DNA of 64,000 bases from Oscillospiraceae bacterium (GCA_022800755.1 JAAWQX010000001.1:146834-210833), one strand, 5' to 3'. Counted from the stretch's first letter, positions 35,601-44,826 are shown. Notes: generated by a model not told the origin, from the sequence alone. Numbers and translations are program-made.

Positions 35601-35986
35601 AAGTGCACCTTCGCTCCGGCCTGATTTTGAACGACGACGCGGTCATCGCCGCCATGGAAGAAGGCACGGAGTATCAATACATCCCCGTTTCCGTCAAAAA
35701 GCGGGGCAGTTCCGCGCCGGACGCGCTGGTCAGCGCCGAGGACCTGGGCGTCATTGCCCGGCACATCGACGATACGCTCCGGCAGCTCGCCGGGGAACTG
35801 CGGGCTGGGAGCATCTGCGCCGACCCCTACTATAAAAGCCAGCAGAAAAACGCCTGCGCCTACTGCGACTACGCCGACGCGTGCTATTTTCAGGAGGGCC
35901 GACACGGAGACAAGCGCCGGTACCTCCGTTCCCTGCCCGCCGACCAGGTCATCAGCCAGATGAAAGGAGTGCTTCCCCATGTCTGA
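32666..35986 (+). CDS. addB: Helicase-exonuclease AddAB, AddB subunit
   Basis: 1106 residues. AddB is the non-motor partner of the AddAB complex that processes double-strand breaks for RecA. Visible parts are the P-loop GKAGTGKT at 7-14, an inactivated helicase-like core, and a RecB-type nuclease domain with VVDYKTGK near 903-910. The four-Cys Fe-S staple has one Cys near 748 (VSCRFSY) and three near 1063-1072 (ACAYCDYADAC). Upstream TATACT box and ACAGGAGG site. Its end overlaps addA by 8 bases. Confidence 0.96.
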   Translation: MLTIITGKAGTGKTAAVMDSVRQRVDTRARSLLIVPEQYSHEAERELCAACGPAMSLYAEVMSFTGLARRVDQLLGSGEGTMLDKGGRLLCMSLTLSRLFPELRLYGAARKRVTLQTQLLEAVTELKTACISSEQLLLASAACEGLLADKLHDLALILEFYDAVVSNGHADPTDRLTRLAGRIAEAGLEHTHIYIDGFTDFTRQQLAVITELLDAGCDLTVCLTCDPKDANNEVFAIPLATFRLLRREAEQRGVMCRTEHHVSQTPDAPLTYYGNHLFTYARHDPINAGGRVRLFSGDTPADECELAAAACLALVRTTGCRWRDISIAVRGFEGYETLLDSTFRKYGVPLYLTKKSDLLEKPLPSLIASAYDVITGGWDADDVFAYLRTGLAGLSAEECDLLENYVLLWDLRGTAWTRDADWRLHPGGYADCYTDEELEALSAINTLRRRAAGPLAALAKAERSAQNCREHIAALWTLLDTLAVPDTLESQAGALESAGYPQQAAECEQLWDITVTAMEQFDGLLGDTEMDTETFARLFALMLSQYDIGTIPISVDRVAAGEMDRMRRRNIRHLIVLGACDANLPRQEEAAGVFSPEDRARLLEIGLDFGTCAEAELWREFSLIYHCLTLPKDSLILSYAQSGGNLPSIVMNRAKLLFGLPVLPIDTALCKCQARDSALELAAFSLQAGGGPAAQAAAVYFSQTEPDLLRQLRDAAVQSRGQLSRRAVQELYGDKLRLSPSRIDQFVSCRFSYFMQYTLGAKPRQPAAFSPPEMGTFIHYVLERVAGQVMDCGGFRQVSDELLHQFTDRAIARYVTEFLNDFREKSPRFIYLFRRLTRDVRAVVDDMAGELRRSRFEPLSFELNFGADPRTPPMELGGGEDELILTGVADRVDGWVHDNKLYLRVVDYKTGKKEFSLSDVWYGMGLQMLLYLFTLEKCGETLYGMEVAPAGVLYVPAFDKNVLSASDLSDEEIAQKKAKVHLRSGLILNDDAVIAAMEEGTEYQYIPVSVKKRGSSAPDALVSAEDLGVIARHIDDTLRQLAGELRAGSICADPYYKSQQKNACAYCDYADACYFQEGRHGDKRRYLRSLPADQVISQMKGVLPHV

Positions 35987-38900
35987 CTTCTCCCCCACCA
36001 AGCAACAGCAGCAGGCCATCGACGCCCGGGGCAGCGCCATTCTCGTCTCCGCCGCCGCCGGCTCCGGCAAGACCCGGGTGCTGACCCAGCGGCTCATGGC
36101 CTACCTCACCGAAACCCCGGCGAAAAGCATCGACAGCTTTCTCATCATCACCTACACCCGGGCCGCCGCCGGAGAACTGCGGGCCCGCATCACGGAAGAG
36201 CTCAGCCGGGCCATGGCCCAGCGCCCCGACGACCCGGGACTGCGGCGGCAGTACGCCCTTTTGGGCCGCGCCCAGATCGGCACCATCCACAGCTTTTGCA
36301 TGGACCTGCTGCGCCGGCACTGTATGGGCCTGGGGCTCAGCCCCGACTTCCAGGTAGCCGACGAGACCCGCGCCGCCGCCATGAAGCGCGCCGCTCTGAC
36401 CCGGACCCTGGAAGCCGCTTATGAGCGCATCGATACCGACGACGCGTTCCGCCTTTTGGTGGACACCGTAGGCGCCGGGCGGGACGACGCCCGTTTGGAA
36501 GCGTTGATTTTAAAACTCCACGAAAAAATGCAGTCCCACCCAGACCCCGCCCGGTGGGCCGAACAGCAGCGCAGCGCCCTGTACGCCGAGGGTGTCACCG
36601 ATGCCGGGGACACCGTCTGGGGACAGTATTTGCTGGAGCAAACTGCCCGGGATGCCGGATACTGGGCCGATGTCATGGATAGGTTGCTTGCGCTCATGTC
36701 CCGGCCGGAGTACGGATACATCGGAGAAAAATACGCCGGCAGTATCGCACAGACCGCCGACGGGCTCCGGGACTTTTCCCGGGCCGCCGGGCAGAGCTGG
36801 GACGCCGCGGCCGCCCTGGCGGACATCCCCTTCCCCCGGCTCGGTTCCCTGCGGGAGCCGCCTGACGCCGACGTGGTGGAGACCGTCAAGGCCCGCCGGG
36901 ACGCGTGCAAAAAGGCCTGCGGAAAGTTCAAAACGGAGTTTTCCGAGCCCTCGGAAAAGGTCCTGTCCGACCTGCGCAAAACCGCGCCCGCCATGGACGC
37001 ACTGCTGTCCCTGACCCTAGAGTTCGACAAGGCCTACGCCGCGGACAAGCGCCGGCGGGGGCTGGTGGACTACTCCGACCTGGAGCACTTCGCCGCCCGG
37101 TTGCTCTCCGACGCCGACGGCGCACCCACGCCCCTGGCCCGGGAGCTTTCCCAGCGCTATACGGAGATCATGGTGGACGAGTACCAGGACGTGAACCAGG
37201 TACAGGAACTCATCTTCCGCTGTGTATCCAAAGATGGCGCAAACCTGTTTACCGTGGGCGACGTCAAGCAGTCAATCTACCGCTTCCGCCTGGCCGACCC
37301 CGGTATTTTCACGGAAAAATACCTCTCCTACGCCGATTACGACGGCGCGCCGGAGGACGTTCCCCGGCGCATCCTGCTGCAGCAGAACTTCCGCTCCCGG
37401 CGTGAAATTCTGGACGGCGCGAACGCGGTGTTTGAAAACATCATGTCCCGGCAGCTGGGCGAGTTGGATTATGACGAGAACGCCCGGCTGAACCTGGGCG
37501 CGTCGTATGACGGGGCCGTCCCGCCGCCCACGCTGTACCTGCTGCGTGCGCCTCAGGCAAGCGAGGACGAGGAGACCCCGGACCTCCACGCAGCGGAAGC
37601 CGGGTTTGTTGCCCGGCAGATTCGCCAAATCATCGACGGGCAGCTGCCCGTGACCGATGGAGCCGTTCAGCGTCCGGCCCGGTATTCGGACATCGTACTG
37701 CTCATGCGCTCGGTCAACACCGTCTCCGGCATCTACCGGCAGGCTCTGGCGGAACAGGGCATCCCCGTGCAGGCGGAGCAGGGCGGCGGATATTACGAAA
37801 GCCCGGAAATTTCCTTTATGATGTCCCTGCTGGCGGTCATTGACAACCCCTGTCAGGACGTGCCCCTCATCGCCGTACTGCGCTCGCCCTATCTGGCCTT
37901 CATGCCGGACGACCTCGCCGCCATCCGGGCGTGCAGCAGGAAAACGGATTTTTACCACGCCTTGTGCCTTCGGGCGGCGGAAGACGGCAAATGCCGCCGG
38001 TTTCTGGACCATTTGTCCACCCTGCGGCAAATTGCCCCGGACCTGCCGTTGCCGGAGCTGCTGTGGCACATTTACGGAGATTTTTCCATTCTCACCGTCA
38101 GTTCCGCCATGGAAGACGGCGCTTTGCGCCGGCGGAACCTCATCGCGCTGATCGACCTGGCTGCGCAGTTTGAAGCCTCCGGCTATCAAGGGCTGCGGCG
38201 CTTTGTGCGCTGGCTGGGCCGTCAGGCCGAATCCGGGCAGGAGCCGCCCCTCGCCGGTGCCGACAACGCCGATGCGGTGCGCATTATGAGCATCCACAAA
38301 TCAAAAGGCCTGGAATTCCCCATCGTATTTTTGTGCGATACCGCCCGGCGGTTCAATAAATCCGACACCATGGACACCGTCCTGGTCCACCCGGACCTGG
38401 GCCTCGGCCCCAAAGTCACGGACACCCGCCGGGGCATCGAATTTCACTCCATGCCCCGGCGGGCCATCGCCCGGAAGATGAATCAGGAGACCCTCAGCGA
38501 GGAAATGCGGCTGCTTTATGTGGCCATGACCCGTGCAAAAGAGTACCTTGTTATGACCGCCGCGCTGAAAGATCCCGACAAAACCGTAGGCGAACTGGCG
38601 CCGCTGGTGTCCGCGCCCATGCCGCCCCAAATTCTGGCCAACGCCGGCGCGCCGGTGCAGTGGCTCATTTCCGCGGCGCTGGCGGACCGGCAGACCCATC
38701 TTTCCATTCAGTACGCCGACTTGCAGGATGTGGAAAACACGCCCTCCGTCGTCCCCGGCACTTGCCCGGTCTTTGACGACGGGCTGCTGGAAAGCATTCG
38801 GGAAAACCTGCGCTTTGTCTACCCCCATGCCGCCGCGCAGGAGATTCCTTCCAAGCTCACCGCCACGGAACTCAAGCACATTGGCGACGAATCCGACCCG

Positions 38901-39479
38901 GACGCCGCCGCACTGACGGATTCCCGGGACCGCCGTTTCCGCGCGTTCTCCCCCGGCGCGGCGGCGCGGCTCACCGCGGCCCAGCGGGGTACGGCCACCC
39001 ATCTGGTGTTCCAGCACATCGACATCGCCCAAACCCAAACGCTCGCCCAGGTGGAACAGGAAATCGCCCGGCTGAAAACCCTGGGCTTCCTCACCGCCCA
39101 GCAGGCCGGGGCCGTGGACGCCCGGCAGATCTACCGCTTTTTCGCTTCTCCCGAGGGCGGGGAATTGCGGGACGCGGACAGTGTGCTGCGGGAATTCAAA
39201 TTTTCCCTCCTGCGCCCCGCCGGCGCGTATTTCCCCGGCGGCGGAGACGACGAACTGCTGCTGCAAGGCGTGATCGACTGCGCGGCGGAAAAAAACGGCG
39301 TATGGACCGTCATCGACTACAAAACCGATTTCGTCACTGCCGACACCGTCCAGGCCCGGGGTGAATTCTATCGCAGCCAGGTGGCGGCGTATCAGCAGGC
39401 ACTTGTTGAAATCACCGGAAAACCCGTGGCAAAAACGGTTTTGTATTTCCTGCACCCCGGAATTTCCATTACTTTTTGA
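35979..39479 (+). CDS. addA: Helicase-exonuclease AddAB, AddA subunit
   Basis: 1166 residues. A UvrD-family SF1 helicase with P-loop AAAGSGKT near 25-31, motif II VDEYQDVN near 396, motif IV-VI stretches (MSIHKSKGLEFP; LLYVAMTRAKEYL) and a C-terminal nuclease domain with GVIDCAAE and VIDYKTDF near 1110. Motor and one of the two nucleases of AddAB. Starts within the last codons of addB, so synthesis of the two subunits is coupled. Confidence 0.97.
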   Translation: MSDFSPTKQQQQAIDARGSAILVSAAAGSGKTRVLTQRLMAYLTETPAKSIDSFLIITYTRAAAGELRARITEELSRAMAQRPDDPGLRRQYALLGRAQIGTIHSFCMDLLRRHCMGLGLSPDFQVADETRAAAMKRAALTRTLEAAYERIDTDDAFRLLVDTVGAGRDDARLEALILKLHEKMQSHPDPARWAEQQRSALYAEGVTDAGDTVWGQYLLEQTARDAGYWADVMDRLLALMSRPEYGYIGEKYAGSIAQTADGLRDFSRAAGQSWDAAAALADIPFPRLGSLREPPDADVVETVKARRDACKKACGKFKTEFSEPSEKVLSDLRKTAPAMDALLSLTLEFDKAYAADKRRRGLVDYSDLEHFAARLLSDADGAPTPLARELSQRYTEIMVDEYQDVNQVQELIFRCVSKDGANLFTVGDVKQSIYRFRLADPGIFTEKYLSYADYDGAPEDVPRRILLQQNFRSRREILDGANAVFENIMSRQLGELDYDENARLNLGASYDGAVPPPTLYLLRAPQASEDEETPDLHAAEAGFVARQIRQIIDGQLPVTDGAVQRPARYSDIVLLMRSVNTVSGIYRQALAEQGIPVQAEQGGGYYESPEISFMMSLLAVIDNPCQDVPLIAVLRSPYLAFMPDDLAAIRACSRKTDFYHALCLRAAEDGKCRRFLDHLSTLRQIAPDLPLPELLWHIYGDFSILTVSSAMEDGALRRRNLIALIDLAAQFEASGYQGLRRFVRWLGRQAESGQEPPLAGADNADAVRIMSIHKSKGLEFPIVFLCDTARRFNKSDTMDTVLVHPDLGLGPKVTDTRRGIEFHSMPRRAIARKMNQETLSEEMRLLYVAMTRAKEYLVMTAALKDPDKTVGELAPLVSAPMPPQILANAGAPVQWLISAALADRQTHLSIQYADLQDVENTPSVVPGTCPVFDDGLLESIRENLRFVYPHAAAQEIPSKLTATELKHIGDESDPDAAALTDSRDRRFRAFSPGAAARLTAAQRGTATHLVFQHIDIAQTQTLAQVEQEIARLKTLGFLTAQQAGAVDARQIYRFFASPEGGELRDADSVLREFKFSLLRPAGAYFPGGGDDELLLQGVIDCAAEKNGVWTVIDYKTDFVTADTVQARGEFYRSQVAAYQQALVEITGKPVAKTVLYFLHPGISITF

Positions 39480-39489
39480 CGTTTAGGTC

Positions 39490-39518
39490 TTGCAATTGCG
39501 CGCATTCTATGGTAGAAT
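39490..39518 (+). promoter_or_regulatory. Promoter of rpmE
   Basis: TTGCAA, 17-base spacer, TAGAAT. Confidence 0.78.
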
Positions 39519-39584
39519 CACACTTGCGTCTTGTAACCACATGGAACCATGTACTCAAGACAGTCTAATTGAAGGAGAATCGCC

Positions 39585-39785
39585 ATGAAGGAAGGGATCC
39601 ATCCCGATTATCAGCCCACCACCATCCGCTGCGCCTGCGGCGCGGTGTATGAGACCGGCTCCACGAAAAAGGATATCACGGTCGAAATCTGCGCCAAGTG
39701 CCATCCGTTCTACACCGGCAAGCAGAAGCTGGTCGATACCAGCGGCCGCGTGGACAAGTTCAACAAGCGCTACGGCGTGAAATAA
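39585..39785 (+). CDS. rpmE: Ribosomal protein bL31, zinc form
   Basis: 66 residues. KEGIHPDY opening, then the zinc ligands in CACG and [21 protein letters not shown], giving the C+ (zinc-containing) form. Part of the 50S subunit. The start has GAAGGAGAATCGCC. Confidence 0.97.
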   Translation: MKEGIHPDYQPTTIRCACGAVYETGSTKKDITVEICAKCHPFYTGKQKLVDTSGRVDKFNKRYGVK

Positions 39786-39807
39786 GGCTGATCCTATCGG
39801 AAACGAT

Positions 39808-39845
39808 AAAGGAAGCGCCCCGTAAATGCGGGGCGCTTCCTTTTT
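39808..39845. terminator. Bidirectional terminator between rpmE and spo0A
   Basis: GGAAGCGCCCCG / CGGGGCGCTTCC stem, flanked by A and T runs; serves both convergent genes. Confidence 0.92.
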
Positions 39846-40623
39846 ATTTCCCTTCCATGGCTTTGCGCTGCAAGACCAGGCGGTCAGCGATCATCGCGAT
39901 AAACTCGCTGTTCGTGGGCTTCCCTTTGATGCCCGAAACCGTGTAGCCGAAGAACTTTTGCAGCACTTCCACATCGCCCCGGTCCCAAGCGACCTCAATG
40001 GCGTGGCGGATGGCCCGTTCCACACGGGACGGCGTTGTATTGAACTTCTTCGCCACCGCGGGGTACAAAACCTTTGTCACGCCGCCCAGCATTTCCATGT
40101 CGTTGGACGTGAGCACAATAGCTTCCCGCAGATATTGATAGCCCTTGATATGCGCCGGAACGCCGATCTCGTGGATGATATCCGTGACCATCGCCTCAAG
40201 ACTGGGCGCGGGGACCTCCATTACAGGAGTGCTCACCATCCGCAGACTCTTGCTGGCCCGCAGCTCCCGCATTTTCAGCAGCAGAGACGGGACATCCACA
40301 GGCTTGGGCGCAAAATAGGCAGCGCCTAAATTGCCGCAGTCCGCACAGGTCTGACTGTTCACGAAAGCGCTCATCACGATTACGTCACCGCTCAGCCCCA
40401 GCTCCGAAAATTTTCTTAAAATGCCAAGGCCATCCAGTTTGGGCTGTACCAACTCCATGAGTACGATATCCGGATTGAACTGCTGCATCATCGATACCGT
40501 TTCCAAACCATCTTTTGTCTCCCCGACCACGATCATGTCCTCTTCCTCGGAAATGACATCCTTCAAGACCAGCCGGAAGTCGTCCTCCGGCTCCGCGATC
40601 AGGACACGCATTTTGGTTTCCAT
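39844..40623 (-). CDS. spo0A: Sporulation master regulator Spo0A, unusual receiver
   Basis: 259 residues. The C-terminal effector domain (about 145-259) is near-canonical, with [50 protein letters not shown] and [13 protein letters not shown]. The receiver domain is degenerate. The position of the phosphorylated Asp (VLDI in B. subtilis) is Glu57 in IVLMEL. The acidic pair (ADDN) reads AEPE, and the switch Thr is Ser (MSAF). The Lys in PKPVD is kept. Classical phosphorelay activation through an aspartyl phosphate is therefore doubtful. The start has GGAGGAGAAAAGTT. Promoter at 40700-40728 with an upstream 0A box. Confidence 0.96.
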   Translation of the reverse strand: METKMRVLIAEPEDDFRLVLKDVISEEEDMIVVGETKDGLETVSMMQQFNPDIVLMELVQPKLDGLGILRKFSELGLSGDVIVMSAFVNSQTCADCGNLGAAYFAPKPVDVPSLLLKMRELRASKSLRMVSTPVMEVPAPSLEAMVTDIIHEIGVPAHIKGYQYLREAIVLTSNDMEMLGGVTKVLYPAVAKKFNTTPSRVERAIRHAIEVAWDRGDVEVLQKFFGYTVSGIKGKPTNSEFIAMIADRLVLQRKAMEGK

Positions 40624-40699
40624 AACTTTTCTCCTCCATATTTTGATTAACGGCGAGCATTTTTTCTATGTACGCCTGTATGCCGCTTAACTACCTATG

Positions 40700-40728
40700 A
40701 TTGTACACATCGAATTGTAGTATTTCAA
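40700..40728 (-). promoter_or_regulatory. Promoter of spo0A
   Basis: Minus strand TTGAAA, 17-base spacer, TACAAT. Confidence 0.78.
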
Positions 40729-40808
40729 TAACAAAATGGTAAAAAACGGAAATTATTTGTTGACATAATATGACCGGATTCTTCCTAATTCTACAATTCC
40801 CGACAGTG

Positions 40809-40815
40809 TTCGACA
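40809..40815 (-). promoter_or_regulatory. 0A-box candidate upstream of spo0A
   Basis: TGTCGAA on the minus strand, matching the Spo0A box core, about 80 bases upstream of the -35. Suggests autoregulation. Short motif, so chance occurrence is possible. Confidence 0.45.
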
Positions 40816-40886
40816 GAATTCAACACAAGACCCGCTCTTTCCCGAACTTTCTCATTTGTCATTTTTCGTCACCGTTTCCCAAAATG

Positions 40887-40920
40887 CGCCCCCATCTGCC
40901 AAATGCGGATGGGGGCGCAT
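40887..40920 (-). terminator. Terminator of the TetM-like gene
   Basis: TGCGCCCCCATC / GATGGGGGCGCA stem following the gene on the minus strand. Confidence 0.85.
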
Positions 40921-40922
40921 TG

Positions 40923-43493
40923 TTACGTTCCCGGGTAGTTTTTGTCTTTTGGAAGCGTCTTTTCAATCACGTCACCAATCTGCGCCAGAATTCCCCGCAC
41001 CTCCAACCCGAATTCCCGGGCGGAGATCCGCAGGATCCCAGACCGCAGCGCGGAAAGCTGAATCAGTGCGTCGGAGGTGGCGACCTTGACCCTGTAATTT
41101 CGCCCAATGGAATTGGCAAGCCGTTCAATATACAGGTCTCCGCTCTCGTTTTCCTTTGTGAATACCACATGCACATCATGCCTGTCGAACCGGGAACCAG
41201 TGCCGCCTTTCACCCGGTACGCGTCGAACACCAGCACCAGTTCGCAGCCCTTGAACGCCCGGTACTGGGCCAGCAGGTCAATGAGCTTCAGCCGGGCGGC
41301 ATCCAGGTCCGTCTCCGCCAGGGCCTTTAAATCGTCCCAGGCGAAAATCATATTGTAGCCGTCCACAATGACGTATTCTTTCCTCGGTTCAGGCGCGGCC
41401 ATGCGCTCTAACTGCATCTCCTGCTTGGCCGAACGGTACTGCGGGCGCTTAATGGCCCCGAATTCCCGCTCCATGATGGCTTCCAGTTCTTTGTCGTCGA
41501 TGTTCAGGTTCCGGGTAAATACCCGGGGTTCCAACGGCGCGTCCGCCATTTCCCGGCGCTCCAGGCCGCTGTCCAGGTGCATATATTCGTAAACCCGGTC
41601 CCATTTCACCACAAATCCGGCCCCATGGGCGCAGAACACGGAATCCGGCGGATTGTCCAAGTCCCGCTCCGGGTCGTAGCCCAGGGCTTCTATCACCGCT
41701 GACGCGTCGTGGCAGGGCGCGTAGCCCGCCAGCGCCACGGACAAGCGGCCCCGGCCCCGGGTATAGGCCGCCACCTCCGTTTGATACGAGCGCATGAGAG
41801 ACACCGGAGCAGTCCCCGTCAGGGTCACGGTCTCGCCGTAATCATCGGGGGTTTGGAACGTGCCGGACATGGCCCGGATGTCGTTGATGGCCCGACCTAA
41901 CTGCTCCGCGGGCAGGTCCAGGCGAAAGCTGTAAACAGGCTCCAAAAGTACGCTGTCCGCCTGCATCAGTCCCTGGCGCACCGCTCGGTAGGTCGCCTGC
42001 CGGAAGTCGCCGCCCTCCGTGTGCTTGGCATGGGCCCGCCCGGCGATGAGGGTGATCTTCATATCCGTAATGGGCGAGCCGGTGAGTACGCCCAAATGCT
42101 GCTTTTCCTCCAAATGTGTCAGAATGAGCCGTTGCCAGTTTCGGTCCAACAGGTCTTCACTGCATACCGTATCCAGCACCAAGCCGCTGCCCTGTTCCAA
42201 TGGTTCCAGCAGCAAATGCACCTCCGCGTAGTGGCGCAGCGGCTCGAAATGCCCGACCCCCTCCACTGGGGCGACGATGGTCTCCCGGTACATGATGCGC
42301 CCGGAATCTACTTCCACGTCCACGTCAAACCGTTCGGAAATGAGACGCTTGAGCACTTCGATCTGCACCTCGCCCATCAGCTGGGCGTGGATCTGCTGCA
42401 AAGCCTCGTTCCACACGATGTGCAGCAGGGGGTCCTCTTCCTCCAAAAGCCGCAGTTTGGGCAGCATCACCCGGGCGTCCACGCCTGCAGGCAGGGCAAT
42501 GCGGTAGGACAGCACCGGGGTCAGCACCGGCGCGCCGGATTCCGGACAAGCGCCCAGCCCCTGTCCGGGCCAGGTCTCCGTCAGTCCCAGCACCGCACAA
42601 ACGTCCCCAGCGGACACCTCTTCCGCCGTTTCAAATCCCGCGCCGGAGTACAGCCGAAGCTGACTGACTTTTTCCTCCGCCTGTTCCCCGTTCCGGGCCG
42701 TATAGCCGACAGGCGCACGAACTTTCAGACTGCCGCCGGTCAGCTTCATATATGTCAAGCGGTTCCCTTGGGCGTCCCGGGCGATTTTGTACACCCGCGC
42801 ACCGAACGCCTCCGGGTAAACGGGCGCGGCGGTGTACCGCTCCAGGCCGGACAAAAATGCGTCTACCCCCTCCAGCTTCAGCGCCGAACCGAACCAGCAG
42901 GGGAACAGCTTCCGGGCCGCCACCAGTGCCGTAATGTCCTCATCCGTGACGGTTCCCGTTTCCATATACCGCTCCAACAGCGCCTCATCGCACATAGCCA
43001 GTTCCTCGGACAAGTCCTCCCCAGAAGAAAAGTCCATGCAGGCGTCGGACAATTCCTTTTTCAGCTGTGCCAGCACCGCCGCCCGGTCCGCGCCAGCAAG
43101 GTCCATTTTGTTCACAAACAAAAACGCCGGCACCGCGTACCGGGCCAGCAGCCGCCACACGGTCTGGGTATGGGCCTGGACCCCGTCGGTGCCGCTGATG
43201 ACCAAAATCGCGTAGTCCAGCACCGGAAGCACCCGCTCCATCTCCGCGGAAAAATCCGCGTGGCCCGGGGTATCCAGAAGCGTCAAGGCAAGCGTTTCCG
43301 TCCGCAGCCGCGCCTGCTTGGAAAAAATCGTGATACCCCGCTCCCGCTCCAGGCTGTGGGTATCCAGATATGCGTCCCGGTGGTCCACCCGGCCCAGTTT
43401 TCGGATGGTCCCGGTGCAGTACAGCAGCGCTTCCGATAAGGTCGTTTTTCCCGAATCCACATGGGCCATGATGCCCACGGTCAGTTTCTTCAT
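40923..43493 (-). CDS. TetM-like translation GTPase fused to a NYN (YacP/Rae1-type) nuclease domain
   Basis: 856 residues, about 200 longer than TetM (about 640). Residues 1 to about 650 are an EF-G/TetM-like ribosome-binding GTPase with AHVDSGKTT at 10-18, DTPGHADF, NKMDLAGA, and EF-G domains II-V in order. From about residue 707 a second domain starts: YVIVDGYNMIFAWDDL, LVLVFDAYRVKGG, FTKENESGDLYIERLA, VATSDALIQ. This is the NYN_YacP pattern with its acidic metal ligands. B. subtilis Rae1 (YacP) cuts mRNA in the ribosomal A site. The fusion suggests a ribosome-directed RNase, not simple tetracycline resistance. The start at 43493 is set by TTAGGAGATACT. Confidence 0.88.
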   Translation of the reverse strand: MKKLTVGIMAHVDSGKTTLSEALLYCTGTIRKLGRVDHRDAYLDTHSLERERGITIFSKQARLRTETLALTLLDTPGHADFSAEMERVLPVLDYAILVISGTDGVQAHTQTVWRLLARYAVPAFLFVNKMDLAGADRAAVLAQLKKELSDACMDFSSGEDLSEELAMCDEALLERYMETGTVTDEDITALVAARKLFPCWFGSALKLEGVDAFLSGLERYTAAPVYPEAFGARVYKIARDAQGNRLTYMKLTGGSLKVRAPVGYTARNGEQAEEKVSQLRLYSGAGFETAEEVSAGDVCAVLGLTETWPGQGLGACPESGAPVLTPVLSYRIALPAGVDARVMLPKLRLLEEEDPLLHIVWNEALQQIHAQLMGEVQIEVLKRLISERFDVDVEVDSGRIMYRETIVAPVEGVGHFEPLRHYAEVHLLLEPLEQGSGLVLDTVCSEDLLDRNWQRLILTHLEEKQHLGVLTGSPITDMKITLIAGRAHAKHTEGGDFRQATYRAVRQGLMQADSVLLEPVYSFRLDLPAEQLGRAINDIRAMSGTFQTPDDYGETVTLTGTAPVSLMRSYQTEVAAYTRGRGRLSVALAGYAPCHDASAVIEALGYDPERDLDNPPDSVFCAHGAGFVVKWDRVYEYMHLDSGLERREMADAPLEPRVFTRNLNIDDKELEAIMEREFGAIKRPQYRSAKQEMQLERMAAPEPRKEYVIVDGYNMIFAWDDLKALAETDLDAARLKLIDLLAQYRAFKGCELVLVFDAYRVKGGTGSRFDRHDVHVVFTKENESGDLYIERLANSIGRNYRVKVATSDALIQLSALRSGILRISAREFGLEVRGILAQIGDVIEKTLPKDKNYPGT

Positions 43494-43556
43494 AGTATCT
43501 CCTAAGTTGAATTGATATGAATTGATTATAACATGGAAAAATCGGTTTTCCAACCT

Positions 43557-43585
43557 TTGCATTTTTCAAAACAATGTGATATACT
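43557..43585 (+). promoter_or_regulatory. Promoter of the flavodiiron gene
   Basis: TTGCAT, 17-base spacer, TATACT. Confidence 0.75.
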
Positions 43586-43626
43586 TTCCACTCAAAGGAA
43601 AACAAACCTTCTAAGGAGGAACCCAT

Positions 43627-44826
43627 ATGTACTGCACGAGAAATGTAACAAAAGACCTGTTCTGGGTAGGCGGAAATGACCGCAGACTGGCCCTGTTCGA
43701 GGGCGTGTATCAAATTCCCCGGGGCGTGTCCTACAATTCCTACCTGCTGCTGGACGAAAAAACCGTGCTGTTCGACACAGTGGATACCGCCGTCAGCCAG
43801 GTCTTTTTTGAAAACATCGACCATGTTTTGAATGGCCGCAAGCTGGACTATCTCGTCGTCCAGCACATGGAACCGGACCATTCCGGCACCGTGTCCGCTC
43901 TGCTGGCGCGGCACCCGGAGACCGTCGTCGTCACCAACAGTAAGGTTTTGGTACAGTTGAAAAATTATTTCCCGCAGATAGCCTTTGATTCCGTTCAGAT
44001 CGTGGACGAAACCACGGAGTTTTCCACCGGCACGCACCACTTCCGCTTCGTCATGGCCCCCATGGTCCATTGGCCTGAGGTAATGGTCACTTACGACGAG
44101 ACCGCGAAAATTTTGTTCAGCGCCGATGCGTTCGGCACTTTCGGCGCTCTGGACGGCGCGCTGTTCGCCGACGAGGTAGATTTCTTCCGAGACCATCTGG
44201 ACGAGGCCCGGCGGTATTACACCAACATCGTGGGAAAATACGGCGTACAGGTGCAGTCTCTGCTGAAAAAAGCCGCAGGGTTGGATATTCAGATGATCTG
44301 CCCACTCCACGGCTTCGTGTGGCGGGAAAACCTCGGCGCATATTTGGAAAAATACCAGCTCTGGAGCAGCTACACACCGGAGGAGCAGGGCGTTGTCCTG
44401 GCTTACGCCTCGGTTTACGGCAACACCGCCAACGCCGTGGATGCCCTCGCCTGCCGCTTGCGGGACCGGGGCGTGACCACCACGGTATACGACGTTTCCG
44501 TCACCCCGGCGGCTGACATTCTGGCCGCCTGCTTCCGGTACAGCCATGTGGTGCTGGCAAGCCCCACGTACAACGGAAAGTGCTTTGTGAAAATGGAAGA
44601 CTTGCTGCATGACCTGGCCAATCATAATTTCCAAAACCGCACCGTGGCGCTGATGGAAAACGGTTCCTGGACGCCTATGGCGGCAAAATCCATGACGGAC
44701 CTGCTTTCCGGCTGCAAAAATTTAACCTTGCTGGAACCGCTCTCTATGCTCTGCACCCTTAAAAACGAGCAAAGCGCCCAGTTAGACGTACTGGCTGACG
44801 CCATTGCCGATTCCATAAGCGCTTAA
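43627..44826 (+). CDS. FprA-family flavodiiron protein
   Basis: 399 residues. The N-terminal metallo-beta-lactamase-type diiron domain has HMEPDHSG at about 80-87 and later His/Asp ligands (PMVHWPE, SADAFG, CPLHGFVW). The C-terminal flavodoxin domain starts near 255 (VVLAYASVYGNTANAVDAL). Class A flavodiiron proteins reduce O2 to water or NO to N2O, protecting anaerobes. The start follows TAAGGAGGAACCCAT. Monocistronic between its own promoter and a strong terminator. Confidence 0.94.
   Translation: MYCTRNVTKDLFWVGGNDRRLALFEGVYQIPRGVSYNSYLLLDEKTVLFDTVDTAVSQVFFENIDHVLNGRKLDYLVVQHMEPDHSGTVSALLARHPETVVVTNSKVLVQLKNYFPQIAFDSVQIVDETTEFSTGTHHFRFVMAPMVHWPEVMVTYDETAKILFSADAFGTFGALDGALFADEVDFFRDHLDEARRYYTNIVGKYGVQVQSLLKKAAGLDIQMICPLHGFVWRENLGAYLEKYQLWSSYTPEEQGVVLAYASVYGNTANAVDALACRLRDRGVTTTVYDVSVTPAADILAACFRYSHVVLASPTYNGKCFVKMEDLLHDLANHNFQNRTVALMENGSWTPMAAKSMTDLLSGCKNLTLLEPLSMLCTLKNEQSAQLDVLADAIADSISA

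Noticed and set aside
40923..43493. Call as a plain tetracycline resistance gene
   Set aside because: The GTPase part is only TetM-like and the protein continues into a nuclease domain; resistance cannot be inferred.
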